From Chloromonas sp. AAM2 (lineage: Eukaryota > Chlorophyta > Chlorophyceae > Chlamydomonadales > Chlamydomonadaceae), in the NCBI GenBank assembly GCA_004335635.1, contig QAXH01004389.1, positions 3,779 to 57,281 of the forward strand: a stretch of 53,503 bases of DNA. Reading direction: 5' to 3'. Positions 11,306 to 23,400 of this stretch are shown here, in pieces. Below the pieces are notes generated by a model. The model did no database searches, had not been told where the DNA came from, and worked only from the letters and a program-made list of their open reading frames with translations. Every line of letters begins with the position of its first letter. Position 1 is the stretch's first letter. A program made the position numbers and the translations under genes.

Positions 11306-11830
11306 TTGCCTGTATCCTTGGGCAGACCTTCGCCGGTGACGTATTCCCGATCAACCTTGGGTTCTATGTGGTACAAGCTGCTTGTCAGATGCCCGGCAAC
11401 GTCTTTGTGCAGAGCATGGCCGATTCAGGTAGGGAGCATTCAGGTAGGGAGCATTCAGGTAGGGAGCATGGTAGGACCGTTTTGCAAGAGTTGGTTGCAT
11501 GCATTTCAAACTCTGGCGGCCGATACACAGTACTTGGCCTCCTGGCTGACCGTACACCATGGCGGTTTGGATGCGGCGTTGCTGCTTGCAACCAGACATG
11601 GTGAACTTGGAGGCGCGCAAGTCCTTTTGCACCATGGTGCTGATGCCCATGCGGGTTATGATGCAACACTGAGGTATGCTGCTAATCATGGCCACGCAGA
11701 GGTGCTGCGTGTGCTGCTGGACCATGGTGCCAATGTCCGTGCGGGTAATCATGAAGCGCTCATACATGCTTCTATGTATGGCCATGCAGAGGTGGTGCGC
11801 ATGCTGCTGGACCATGGGCCGCACATGTAG
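11306..11830 (+). CDS. short ankyrin-repeat protein (start uncertain)
   Basis: The C-terminal ~90 residues hold three ankyrin repeats: a degenerate one with LLLATRHGELGGAQVLLHHG, then YAANHGHAEVLRVLLDHGAN and SMYGHAEVVRMLLDHG, ending at a stop at 11828-11830. Such repeats form protein-binding helical stacks; no catalytic domain is attached. The first ~80 codons look non-family and include an in-frame 15-bp triplication (QVGSI units at 11423-11467). The Met at 11306 may therefore not be the true start; earlier exons are possible but I could not join any. Nothing recognisable follows the stop. This could be a small real gene or a fragment of a larger ankyrin gene. Confidence 0.6.
   Translation: MPVSLGRPSPVTYSRSTLGSMWYKLLVRCPATSLCRAWPIQVGSIQVGSIQVGSMVGPFCKSWLHAFQTLAADTQYLASWLTVHHGGLDAALLLATRHGELGGAQVLLHHGADAHAGYDATLRYAANHGHAEVLRVLLDHGANVRAGNHEALIHASMYGHAEVVRMLLDHGPHM
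11423..11467. repeat. 15-bp tandem triplication in the ankyrin ORF
   Basis: Three perfect copies of attcaggtagggagc. The unit is a multiple of three, so the reading frame is kept and a five-residue unit repeats. Confidence 0.95.
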
Positions 11831-13255
11831 GAGGGCCCGCCATGGGCACTGGGTTGCGCTGCCTCGCATCTTTTGTTTGTATTGCGGCTTGGCTGCCTCC
11901 AAGGACTGCACGATGGTCTTCCTTATGCATCTGAGCTGGTGTGCCCATGCGTTATTGGACTTACCAACCCCTTGATATTTCCGACAGACCGTGCCTATTC
12001 AGGGCAGCCACATTGACATTCTGGCGTTTGCTGCCCTTCAAACCCTTTTGATTTACTTGATGTCCAGTTGGAGTTTTTGCGTATATTTGCTGCAAAAGTC
12101 TATCTCACTCTATCATGCTTGTCGTGACTGTTCAAACTCCTGACAGTGTGTCGCTTTATCGTTGGCTTGAAATCTCCAAATCTCTTGTGCATGGCATAAA
12201 TGAGGTTCAGGCAGTGCAAGTAATGTTGGTGAATACCATCCGTAGCCGCTACTGTCGTGCAGGCCTTCTTGGACACCCAAATACAGATACGAAAACCCGC
12301 ACTTGGCAGGCCATTGAGCAAGGTGTGTCAAGGCAGTGCAGCATTCGGACGTGCTTCAGAGGTTTCCACAGGTGTGCAAGAACTGACGATTGGATTCTAA
12401 CAGAATAAACAATGTGCCTTACAGGCGCCTCGTCCAGAAAAGATCTCAGCACAACAGCATGGTTAGGCCAGTGGCGTAAGATCATATCAGTGTTGCTCTC
12501 TCAACTGTCACAGGTCATTAGTGGCATTGATAAAACGTTCTTGTGAGAGCAAACCCTATGTCCTGACAAGTCAGCACAGCAGTCACTCGCCCTGTCACAC
12601 CAAGCCAACAGGCCGTATGAAATGATGAAGCAGGTTTCCAGACAAAGCTTGTTTCATCAGGTTGCAATGTGTTTGTTGGCGCAATTCCATGCAAGTATGG
12701 AATTCGTGGCAACAGATTCTTCCCTCCAAACCTCCCAGCTTTTCTCATGGCATATGCACTAGAAATACCAAGGTACGTGGGTTCCAAAAGCAATGTGCAA
12801 ACCTTGCCTTAGCCCCTGTAGTGTGACCTCAAGAGTTATAAGAGTCTTGGACACTCAATCAATGGGAGCACAAGGAGCCTCAGGAAAATAATAACAGTGT
12901 TAGACCATGCACATGTTCTAGGACAGGCCATAAAATCCGAGAAAACCTTATGAGCAGCTGCTGTAGCAGACACTGCTTGTAATATACCACGGCGGCAGGA
13001 ACAACAACAACAGGGACGGTGGCTGCTGTGCAAGCCGTGGCAGGTACTGCTTTGTCGGCTTCAAGAGATGCAGCTGTGAGATTGGTCACTGCAGAAGACC
13101 AGCAGTCCGTCACTCCTTCTCCACATGGCCTCATGCATAAACCTGGCATCACCTAAAAGGAGGACCAGCACTCCATGACCAACATGAACTACAGAAACCC
13201 ACCAACAACGCAGAATATGCTTTCACGAGCCAGCATCCCCAAACAATCATAATTG
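11831..13255. other. intergenic, no recognised gene
   Basis: This stretch lies between the ankyrin ORF (+) and the 3' end of the NUDT19-like gene (-). Open frames of 60-97 codons occur on both strands but carry no motif I recognise and share no splice phase with neighbours. Confidence 0.45.
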
Positions 13256-13260
13256 TTACA
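13256..13260 (-). promoter_or_regulatory. TGTAA poly(A) signal of the NUDT19-like gene
   Basis: TGTAA on the minus strand lies 56 nt past the stop codon at 13317. In chlorophyte algae TGTAA (UGUAA) is the usual polyadenylation signal, so this probably sets the transcript end. Confidence 0.55.
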
Positions 13261-13316
13261 GACCCTTGTGTATTGTGTAGCTGTGTTGGCACTGTCAACT
13301 GTCGACGGTCATCAAT

Positions 13317-16300
13317 TCACAGGTTGCTGTTGTGCTTGACTGGTTGCCCAGCATCCTCTGAAACAGCCTCTCCAAGTGTGTGCCCGTTCAGGGATGAAGC
13401 GCCATCCAGTTGAGCAGAGCTCTTCCTGCTCTCCTCAGGCAGCACACTCATACCAGCCTTGGCCTCAGTCGCCTTGAGGCCTGGCGTGGGCACGACAGGG
13501 GGAAACCAAGGCCCGGGATTCTGCGCCCATAGTCGGATGAGGTGGTGCGCAATGGCCAGGGGTGGAGGGATGAAAAACCCTTGGGTGTCCATGAGATGCT
13601 GCTGGATTTCTGTAGGCAAAAAATGCAGGGCAGACGTTTTTTTTTGTGTGTGTCTGTTATGTCCGGAGTGCTTGCTACCAACTGCACATGGATTGTCCAA
13701 TACGTGTGGCCAGCTGACTGTACTGGACTGCATAGAGAACTCTGCAGTCTGGCTGCTGCGCCCACTGTGGAATGTGCTGCTATGCATACAGTGTGAAGCA
13801 TGACCCAAATTCAGCCGTGTGTAGGAGGAGGAGGCAGGAGTACTGCTTGGCCCTGTGCTTGTGCCCTGCTTGACCTCCCTCCCTGCACTCCCACCGCCCT
13901 CACCAGGCACCGTCCCGCCGATGTCCAGTGAGTCAAAGGCGTTGACCGCAGAGGCCAGCTCAGTGCGGTCATACCACTGAACATCTTCCATCTGCAGGTG
14001 CACACACAGAAGCTGTGCATCAAGCGCTGGTACATGGCAGACACAACGTAGCCAAGGCACTACTGCTCGGCAAGCACCAAGTGATGTTGCAGGCCTAGTG
14101 GTTTTTTGTTTGTATAGCACAACACCTCAGGCATGTGGTCTCAGGCATGTGCAAGCTGACCAGGTGGGGCGTAAAAGGCACTGACACAACTTTCACGCCT
14201 GCGCACTCCAGCGGAACTTGATATGCACATGCAGATGCACGCCTCGTGAAGCTTTTCAGAGCAGCGACATGCACTGCATAAGGCCAAGATCACACTCCAT
14301 CCTCGGTGCCACAACCTGTACCCCTGTTGTCATATGTGCCACACACCTCGCCTGTGTTGACAAGCAGTTCGTGGCTCATGGCCTTGGCCATGCACCCTAG
14401 CATCAGCTCGCATGAACCGTACCTGCACACGTGTCAGACATGACCTCACTGGTTCAAGACTTGAGTCAAGTGTGACAGTGATCACAGGGCGAAAGGACGC
14501 CTTACTTAACACAATCAGCGCCGGGCAACCAAATTCTGACCAATTTCTGCAACAATTTATTCACAGCGCTTGAGCTGTGAGCGCCTCTGCCTTGCTTGCC
14601 CGCCTCTTCAAAACCTTGTCTGCCTTACTGTGCCAAACATGGCCCGCCCAGACCTGATTGAACACCTATTCCTCCCCACCTGCCAATGGGCCAGGGCTGT
14701 GAACCGATGATCTGCACATCCGCCACCGCCACCCGCGCCTCCTCCCGCACTTCACGCCGCACAGCCTGCAACACGCCGCCAACTCGTGCACACAATCAGG
14801 CACATGCATATCATGCTTATCACGTGCGCTCGACCGTAAGACGCTAAGAGATCCAACAGGCCTCAAAAGCTGCTGTTGCCCAATATGTGCACATACTCCT
14901 TTCTCCAATTTGAGCATGCTGACGTGGTCACTTGTGCATGTGGTATGCTGATGTCGTCAAAGCCGTGGGTCTCCTGGCCTGCCTTACCCTGCTCCCACCT
15001 CTTCAATGCTCTCGCACTGATCTATGAATCCTGACAGGCATGAGTACATGCCAGGGGCGAACTTGCGGCTGCGGCCCAACAGAGCTCGCCGCCCGTCCGG
15101 CGATTCAACCAACATAATCACCTTTGCGACCACACACACAGGCACACACATGCGTTGGTTGCATGCATAGCTTGCATCGTATGACATGGCATGCACGGGA
15201 TTTCACTTGCGCAGCAACGAGTACGCATTCTAGGCCTGATGCGTGGCAGATTTCTCAGGCGGTCTCAGACAGTCAGCACTAGGACTTGACTGACGGTCAC
15301 ACAGGCAGAGGTTAGTTGTGCACAACAGGTGCGACGTGGTTGTATGCAGGGTGAGCATGTGCTATGTGCTGCATGTGTGTGTTGCAAGAGGCAGCATGCT
15401 CATGCTTGCTTAGGGAGGTGATGTAGGCGCCTAGACTGATTTGGTTAATGATGGTTGGAAGGTGCGGCCAGCTGCTGAGTTGCTAGAGGATGTGCTTGAA
15501 AACCGCTGAAAAACCGCTGCCTGTGTCTCACCACGGGGTCGGTGCGTGGGTACAGCTTGTGATCCTTCTCGCAGCGCCGCCTCAACCCCGCCTCCGTGGG
15601 AAGGGTCGGCGTGCCGCAGCGGTGGCAAAAACGGTGGGTCTGCAGCCAATGGACCGGCAATGAATGCAAAGTCTTGAACTGCATCAGGCTGTTGGGCATA
15701 TTACCTGCACATGTCATTGGGGATAAACCCTGCACGCATGCTGCCAGTTGCTGATTGCCGAGGATGCACAGACTCCCTGGTGCTGATGTCAGTCCTGCCA
15801 ACACCCCCAAGCTGCCCCTTGCTGCTGCGGTCCTGTGACCCTGCTACCAGACTGGCTCCCTTTGCCTGTTGCAATGCTGGCACACATGTTGCCATCAAAT
15901 GCCATATGCCATACCATCAAATCGCTGACTAGCTCAGCTCCTCTGCATCACCTTGCTGGACAGCGCTTGAAATCCCTTATTGTTTGGGCTCATGGGCTCG
16001 TGCATGCTATATACCTGCAGGCCATGATTCTACAGTGCTGGCGTTCTGCGTCTGTTGATCATCCTGTCTGTCAGGCTGCCTGGTACAATGCTGTGGCCTG
16101 GTTTGTGCCAGTCCCAGTGCTGGCGTTCTGCGTCTGGTTGCCCCTGTCTCATATGCCCCTGTCTCCTGCCCCTGTCTCATATGCTGCCGTTTGAACCAGC
16201 GCGAGGTGTGTAGACATCATCTCACCAGGTGCCACTGGCTGAGTGCTGCCGCATGGCCTGCCATGGCACATGCATCACGTGAAAGCGTAGACATGACCCC

Positions 16301-17049
16301 TCGCAAGTCGCTCATCTCAACGTCCAGACCGCATGTTGTCCGCAAGTACTGCATGAAACCGGCTTTGCTGGGCCCGCTGACATCCAAGGCAAACGTCCAG
16401 CGCCCCATCACATCCTGAGGCAGCAAGCAGCAAGTGTTACGTGTCACATGCAGCGTGCTTCAGCAAGACGACCTTCAACGATGAGAGGCAGTAGCTGGGG
16501 TCGTTGACGGTGTCACTGAGGTCACGAGGTAGCTGTTGGGTAGCTGCTACACATGCATGCCCACTCGCCTGGCCCAGCAGGTACAATGGAAGTCTCTGCG
16601 CAGTTTCAAAGTCTTCAGCTGCAAGCAAAAAAGCCATGCAGTCACGATTGCATGTGGCGTGTGCTGGGCATGGCCTCGGGCATGGCTGCGTGACGTTGGA
16701 ACATGGACGGCCCTGTGTCTGATGTTGACCCACTTTCGCTCCACAAGAAAGACATGTAGTCGTTATTCAGGTCAAGCTGCGGGTCCGAGGTGGCCAGCAG
16801 CAGCACTTGCAGCTCGTTCTCCACACCAGGTGCCTCGGTTGTTGTGGAACTGACTGCTCGGACGCACAATTCACGGCCTGACACGACCACTAAGCACACT
16901 TCGGGAGCCGTCCCTGGCGATGCATCAAATCGTTTCTTTGCATCTTGCGTGCGATCGAGTGGATTTCCACTGAATGCCTGTATCCCCAACTCAATGTTCA
17001 TGCTGTGCAAGAAAGCGCCAGCTTGCGCACGCTCTTCTACGCCCTCCAT
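13317..17049 (-). CDS. NADH/NAD(P)H pyrophosphatase, NudC/NUDT19 type (Nudix)
   Basis: I rebuilt eight exons: 16734..17049, 16473..16618, 16226..16414, 15532..15639, 14999..15121, 14680..14765, 14347..14422 and 13317..13991. They give 1719 nt and 572 aa, with all junctions phase-consistent. The order is: N-terminal Nudix-like segment (FSGNPLDR), AGHAAALSQWHL, a zinc ribbon starting THRFCHRCGTPT, YPRTDPVVIMLVE, the Nudix box (GFIDQCESIEE joined to AVRREVREEARV across an intron), then SQPWPIGRYGS, the array that marks NADH-specific members (SQPWPFPxS), and a C-terminal FFIPPPLAIAHHLIRLW. It should hydrolyse NAD(P)H to NMNH and AMP. Oddities: the ribbon shows only three Cys (third in RRRCEKDH, fourth replaced); the Nudix-box Gly of EExG is Arg; and a ~110-residue low-complexity insert lies between the WYDRTEL strand and the last helix. 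The protein ends SNL, at best a weak peroxisomal PTS1. A start upstream of 17049 cannot be excluded. Confidence 0.9.
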
Positions 17050-17176
17050 GATGGCTCAATTGTACGAAATGAGGAAAGCTGCTTCGGTGAAAAGGCAAAA
17101 TCATTCTGGACCGTTTCTGCTGCGGCTTCGCAACTTCTGCCTCGCCCTCACCTCCATGCGTTGGTGCGTTGACGAC
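17050..17176. promoter_or_regulatory. divergent promoter region, NUDT19-like / YjbQ
   Basis: The two genes are transcribed away from each other with only about 130-240 bp between start codons, depending on which YjbQ Met is used. Promoters must overlap or be shared. I see no convincing TATA box. Confidence 0.45.
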
Positions 17177-19393
17177 ATGTTGCAGGCCCAGTTGCAGCCA
17201 GTGGCATTGGTCCGAGGTAGACCTCTTGCCAAGAGTGGCCTGCGGAGGATAGCGGAATGTAGGTCTGCCATCTCAGCAACCGGGGTCAGCATGGCACACG
17301 AACAGAGCCAGCTCCTGATCAATTACAAGCATCTCAATTACGAGACCCAGCCGGGGATTGCCATCATCGACATTACGCCCGCCATTCGCCAGGCAAGGGA
17401 ATTCTCAGTAACTTCATCTAATTGGGGTTAGTACAGATGTGGCATCGGCATCACAAGCCGTGCACAGCCCTAGCATATCCCCCTGATTGCAGCACAGTTT
17501 AGTGCTTGAGCCAAAAAGATGTTTGCCAGTTCTGGGACGATTTGGTGATGAAGCCCACCACTCGGCCTGACATGCAAACTAAAACAAAAGCTGGTTTATG
17601 CAGCTCAGCCTCTGTAATGCCCCTGTGGCCATTGGACGTGGTAGTGCATCCATCCATCATTACGCGTGTATGTTCCATGGCATCGGGCTGGTGAGTAGGC
17701 ATAGCCTCTGACTAAAGCTCTGCCTGGTCGGATACCAAGTGCTGGAGTTGTGGGGGTGGCCTTGATCGCACACATGCCTTGAGGAGACACCTCCAGCTTC
17801 TGCAAATAGTGCGGAACAGTGCGACAGAAGGGTGCACGGCCCCAGCATCGTGCACAGGCGTGAATACGTCCGTCTCTTGATCTGCCAGGCTGCCACAGTG
17901 TACGCACCTTCAGCAGCGTGATGATCAACTTCACATGCCAAGTACAGAATGAGTGGCTGCGGCAGACCAGCCTCAGTCTATGTAATGGAGCTCCTCAAGC
18001 ATGCGTTTGCAGGAGGTGTCAGCCATGGGCCTGCAGGAAGGGTGGGTGAACGTGCTCTCACGCCACACCACCACTGCTGTCACGATCAACGAGAATGAGG
18101 CTCGCCTTGTGGACGATGTGCGGCAGGTGCGCAACAGGGCGCAGAGGGCCCTCTTGACATGAAGAGGAAGGCGTGGGCCGCTCCATCAAACTACTGCGAT
18201 GATATACTGTGCATTATGCATGTCATTCAGTGAGTGTTCCCAGCATGCCCAAGACTGAGTTGCACCCCAGGACATCAACTCATGGCTGTCTGTCCTTTCA
18301 AGCCTGTCCTGCTATCTTGCAAAATGACACCCGGAGAAGGTATCACTACTTGCCTTAACAACGTACAACTCCCCCTTACTGCACAAGCATGCCATTCGGT
18401 TGTGTGTCGAACGACACGTCTTGCAGTGGCTTCGCAAGCTGGCCCCACCACAAGACCCATACCTGCATAACGACCTGCACTTGAGGGAGGCTCCCCCTGG
18501 GTGGCCCGGAGGCTGGAAGGCTTGGGCAGAGCAGGTCAGTCGGCGGCGAGCTCACTTGCCAAACGGGAGAAATCTGCTACACTTGTGCAGCCTGTCGTGA
18601 CCCTCAAGGCTAGCAGGACCTTCCACCAGAGTGCCAGTTAGTCTGCGACAGGACACAAACCTGTAGTCGTCAACACAACTGCATGTGTGTATCTGCTTCA
18701 TGGTTTCAACCACCTGATCCCTGCCTCACCTGGACACCTGGACAATATTTACTCCACCTCGCAAAGCATCATGTGGCAAGAGACATGCTTGCCACCAAGA
18801 TCCTAATTCAAGGCTGAAAATATATTGAAGCGAGTGACGTGGTTGTGCCTGTACAGGAACCCGAGAACGCCCACTCTCATCTCCTGTCCATGATGCTAGG
18901 AAACACGCTGACCGTGCCAGTGACTGAGGGCAAGCTGGCACTGGGGACATGGCAGGTGCGTGCATGAGGGCAGAGATAGGTTCTTCGCTGCCTTGTGCAA
19001 GGAATACAGCCCAGAGCATGTGTGACATAGCCAGGAGAGCAGGCTGAGTGCTTCAGCAGCTAAGCTTGTTCACATGTGATTACTTCAGTGCCTGGAGCAA
19101 GGAATACAGCCCAGAGCATGTGTGGCATTGACAGCCCACAGCATTGGAGAGAAGGCTGAATGCTTGAGCAAGTACGCAGCATGTTTACATGCGCTCCAGG
19201 TGCATAGGTAGGCAAGGTGCTGGGCTGCTTGTTCACATGCCATCACTGCAGCGCGCGTGTGGAATCGACGCCATACATCACACACTGTCATGAATAGCAT
19301 TCATGCCTGCAGAGTGTGCTACTGGTAGAGCTTGACGGCCCAAGACCAAGGACCGTCGGCATCCAGCTGGTTGGGCAGGCAAAGACGGCTTGA
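17177..19393 (+). CDS. YjbQ/UPF0047 family protein
   Basis: The five exons are 17177..17392, 18013..18126, 18427..18534, 18857..18955 and 19313..19393; every junction is phase 0. The Met at 17291 gives 167 aa. The in-frame Met at 17177 gives 205 aa with a basic, Ala-rich leader that could target an organelle. Family motifs appear in order: PGIAIIDITPAIRQ, WVNVLSRHTTTAVTINENE (conserved His and the TINEN signature), APPQDPYLHNDL, GWPGG, NAHSHLLSMMLGNTLTVPV, GKLALGTWQ and VELDGPRPR. Bacterial YjbQ has been reported with weak thiamine-phosphate synthase activity, but the physiological role is unsettled; the motif His residues form its metal or active site. Intron 1 has a GC donor (CAG|GCAAGG) and carries one end of the inverted-repeat element family; intron 4 has a 100-bp-spaced duplication. 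Confidence 0.88.
17513..17543 (+). repeat. single terminus of the inverted-repeat element family (copy A)
   Basis: This is an A-rich run followed by the core tgtttgccagttctgggac, in YjbQ intron 1. Its internal flank does not resemble the other copies and I see no partner end nearby, so it is a solo or decayed terminus. Confidence 0.75.
18997..19124. repeat. tandem duplication in YjbQ intron 4
   Basis: Identical 28-bp segments start at 18997 and 19097, exactly 100 bp apart, with weaker similarity continuing beyond (a ggctga.tgctt phrase and ttcacatg-type phrases follow each). The duplication lies in the intron between exons 4 and 5. Confidence 0.85.
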
Positions 19394-20491
19394 CCAAGCA
19401 CCTTGTTGCATGGGCTGATGCATGCACGGTCATGCATCTTTACTGGCCTGTGTTATGTGGGTTTGGCACCACAGCAGTAACAGCTGAATTTGCAAGGAAG
19501 TGGCAAGTACAGCTAACTACATGGTAAGCCGCACATCTTGGTGGCCTTCTATCTTGTTGCAAGACTTGTCAAGAGGCCCATTGGCCTGGCATTTTTGCCC
19601 TCACCTTCATCACCACGGACTGCGGTTGTTGGTGTGCATGGCAGCCATAATTTTGTGTTTGAACACGATTGGATTGGTTGGGCAAGACAGGCAACCCACC
19701 CTGTGAACTTGCTTCAATTCATACCCGTACATTTTGCAATAGCGTAGTACATTTTATCAAAAAGAACTTTCTCAGGAGTGGCTTCAGTGTAGTATGGCCA
19801 TCACAGGGAGTGGCCAAGCCGGTGGGTGATCTCCAAGGGAAGGGAAGAAATCACGGACAGACCAGGCTGGACTCTTGAACTCTGTCTCAAACTCAGCCAG
19901 TCAATTTATGAAAAGCGTCAACGCCTTGCCTGTTGCGCTTGCCATCACCCTGCCCCTACTGCCAGGCAGCTTTCCATACATTGGTCCTTCCTCCCACATT
20001 GGTCCCTTCCCCCACTGCGCCCACAATGCTGCAACCCAGGATGGTGGTCCAGGGCTGGCAACACCCACTGCATCTGCTCTGTTAGCACCCTCAAGACGCC
20101 AGTAACCCACCAACTGCCTTGTATTGGTACTTGAGGTTGGGACGTGCTGGCATCCACGAGAAGCCAGGCTGTACTCACAGGAATTGTCCCAGAACTGGCA
20201 AACTTCTTTTTTTGTCCCAGAGTGGGCGTGATGTGATGGATTGATCAGCACAGAATACACACATATGCAATGTGGATATAACCAGCATTTCCCCCTTGCA
20301 TTCTTTGTGCGCACCTGTGCTCAGCTCTGAATTTGATACAAGTGGTGGCCAAACCAAGATTGTACGTCAGGACATCCAGCGTTACCGGTTTTGGCTGGAC
20401 AGACATACCGGGGTTTGCTTCAGGTTCCTTGGCATTCAGCACTTCCCATAACAACTGCCAATTCGTCAGTTCATCTCGGCATCTGCACGCA
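19394..20491. other. intergenic / 5' region of Tudor-SN
   Basis: No family motif is seen. The stretch between the YjbQ stop and the Tudor-SN start should hold the Tudor-SN promoter and 5' UTR, possibly a 5' UTR intron. It contains one terminus of the inverted-repeat element family at 20175-20213. Confidence 0.45.
20175..20213 (-). repeat. single terminus of the inverted-repeat element family (copy B)
   Basis: Read on the minus strand: a poly-A/G run, then tttgccagttctgggacaat and tcctg, matching the outer 30 bp of the paired copies. It lies about 280 bp upstream of the Tudor-SN start codon. No opposite end is visible. Confidence 0.8.
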
Positions 20492-23400
20492 ATGAGCGGA
20501 GCGGGATGGTTGCGTGGGATCGTCAAGGAGGTGCCAAGTGGTGACACTGTTGTGATTTCAGGAGCACCAAAAGGAGGGCCACCTCCGGAGAAGCGACTGA
20601 CGTTGTCATCCATCATCGCACCCAAGCTGGTGCGCCTCGTATGCAATGGATGGGGCACGTATGCACGTTGCGATCTGGCATAACAGAGTGGCTTCGACCA
20701 ATGTGTGTGCGTGTAGGGCAAGAGGGACGGCAGCACACGCGATGAGCCATTTGCATGGGAGTCACGCGAGTTTCTGCGCAAGCTCGTGGTCGGGAAGGTA
20801 AGGGGCTTGCGGCAAATCCAAAATCGCCATGTCAGCAGACCTCCGCAGGGTTGCTCAAATTTCACCTTTTGCCCCCCGCAGCAAGTGGTGTTTAAGGTGG
20901 ACTATGTTGTGGAGGCCATCGGCAACCGGGAGTTTGGCAGCATTTTCCTCGACACAACCCCTGCCCAGAACGTTGCAGAGGCCGTGGTCTCCTGCGGTAT
21001 GGCCAAGGTGATTCAAGCCCGCAATGCGATCTGGATCTTTTCATCACTATATCAGCATCCTCTTGATGAGCTTTAGGCGAGGAACAGCGACACCTCTGCG
21101 CTCCCTCACCTCCAGATCTATAAACCCTGACACATGCAGGTCAGGACAGGCAGCCAGCAGAGCCCATACATTGAGAGCCTGAAGAAGGCTGAGGAGACAG
21201 CTCAACTAACCAGCCTGGGCGTGTGGACTAAGGTTCGTTGTTCTGGGTCCAATCAGCCACACAGGCACATCACAGCTCAGTACGTGCCCAATTTAATGCA
21301 TGTTATTGACATATTGCCCAATGACACTTGCGCTTCAGGACACCGGCGCCACATCAGCTGCCATTCGCAGCGTGCCAGCCTCAGGTGTGCACCATCTTAC
21401 CCACATAATACTGGGCCGTATCTTGGCACGCCAATGCCCTTGCTTGTGTGGCTGGCAGAGTGAGCAGCGTAGCCAGCAGAGAGTGCCACAAACCGTGTGG
21501 CCAGCCGAGTTTTGCGACAGCGCCGTGTACAGTCGCAGTAATCCCTGTGCCAGGGTTTGGCAGGCTTGACATCAGTAGCACAGTCTCGTGGCAGGCTGCA
21601 TGTGCCGAGGTAGTGCTAGCACTTGGCGCATAGACCGAGGTTTTGCCTGCCCTGTGCAATGCAGGCTTCAACGCCAACAGCTACCTGGCAGCAGTTGGTG
21701 GCAAGGGCACAGTAGTGACAGGTATTGTGGAGGCTGTAGCCAATGGAGGCATGCTCAGGCTGACCATGCTGCCGGACCACCAACAGGCAACAGTGGTGAG
21801 TGTCAGCAGATTCTGTACAGGGAAACCAGCTCGGAGCGCGATACTTGCACGGCACAGATGCCGTCACTTGTGATTTGAAAAGGCTGCACTAGCAGCAGCC
21901 TCGGACTACGCAGCCAGATGTTACAAAAGAGTCCAGCAGTGCAAGACAGCATGGTAACTATAGCCAACACCAGCCATGGTCAAACGGAAGAACCCGGGCA
22001 TGATGCTTAAACGGAGATAACCAGTATCGTAGGTTCAGCAGCAGAGCCTCAGCTGATGGTCTGCAGCATAGCCTCAACTCTTTCCACTCAAGTGGCACGT
22101 TGAAGCTGAATGTACGTCTGTGCTAATGCCGTACACAGGCCTTCTCTGTAATGTGGTACATTCAGAGTCTTGTGTCTCGGCTCGTGCGCTTCACCAGTGC
22201 TTCCGTGCTTTGTGTGCAGGTCCTGTGCGGTGTCCAGGCACCCTCCATGGGCCGCAGGGCAGTGGTCCCTACAAATGATGCCCCAGAGAACGGCGGCACT
22301 CCCTCCGCAGCCACAGCCCTTGCATCAGCAGCACCATCCGCTGCCTCCATTGCTGGCACAAGCGCCGCAGAGCCATTTGCATGGGAGGCCAAGCACCTGA
22401 CTGAGATGCGGGTCATGAGCCGTGAGATCAGGCTCGTCCTGGAAGGTGTCGACAAGTTTGACAACCTGTTTGCGACAGTGTATGCACCGGCCGGTGCAGC
22501 AGCTGCCGAGGAGAGCTTGGCAGAGCTGCTGATCAAGGCGGGATATGCCAAGGTGCGCGTACAGAGCATAACAGGGCATGCTGTGGCATAGCGGATAGGC
22601 AGATGCCGCTGTATCATCTGACGATACATCTCTATGATGCAACATGAGAGGCTGGGTAGGCTGCCTTGAAGTCAGTCGGCTGTGTCATCTTCTGGTGTCA
22701 TCTTTGTCCATGCAGTGTGTTGAGTGGAGTCTTGCTCTCATGAGCTCCGGTGCCCAGCGCCTCAGGGAGTTGGAACGTGTTGCCAAGGCAGAGAAGAAGG
22801 GAATGTGGACCAACTACGTGGCACCACCCACAAACCAGGTGTGGCCACAAACCCAGCCTTATGCAGGTTCTGACAGGGTTTTGAAGTGCACACAAAGGAC
22901 AGTCCAGCAGACGGCCTGATCAACATCACATACAAGTACAAGTTCAAGCATGGCCCTGCGGATAACACCAGCAACGGTTTGTAAACCTTTGTGCTTTGCA
23001 GACCAAGTTGTCAGACACGTTTGTGGGCAAGGTGGTTGAGATTGTTAGCGGCGATTGCCTTGTCATCAAGGACGTGGCTTCAGGCGTGGAGCGGCGAGTA
23101 CAGCTGTCCAGGTCAGTGCAACCGACACAGTCCTGGCTAGGCAAAGGCTTTGTCAGTCTGCTGTGCTTCAAGGCCCTCGAAGCTATTGGCATGTTGGTAT
23201 TTTCTTCTGTCTGTTGACATGCATGGGCCCATGGCACTAAGCAGAGGCTTGTTTCACCTTCTCGCACTGCAGCATCCGTGCCCCACGCATGGGTGCCCGT
23301 GAGCGTGCCGCTGAGCCATGGGGCACTGATGCACGTGAATTCCTGCGCAAGAAGCTGATAGGCCGTGAGGTCAACGTCAAGATGGAGTACAACCGCAAGG

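Noticed and set aside
12113..12331. Minus-strand ORF with YLYLGVQEG, briefly compared to arginyltransferase C-terminal sequence
   Set aside because: The match is a few residues only, and the rest of the frame does not fit the family or join another exon.
20245..20865. 206-codon minus-strand ORF
   Set aside because: It is the antisense shadow of Tudor-SN exons 1-2 and their 5' flank. The + strand carries unmistakable Tudor-SN motifs with phased splice sites.
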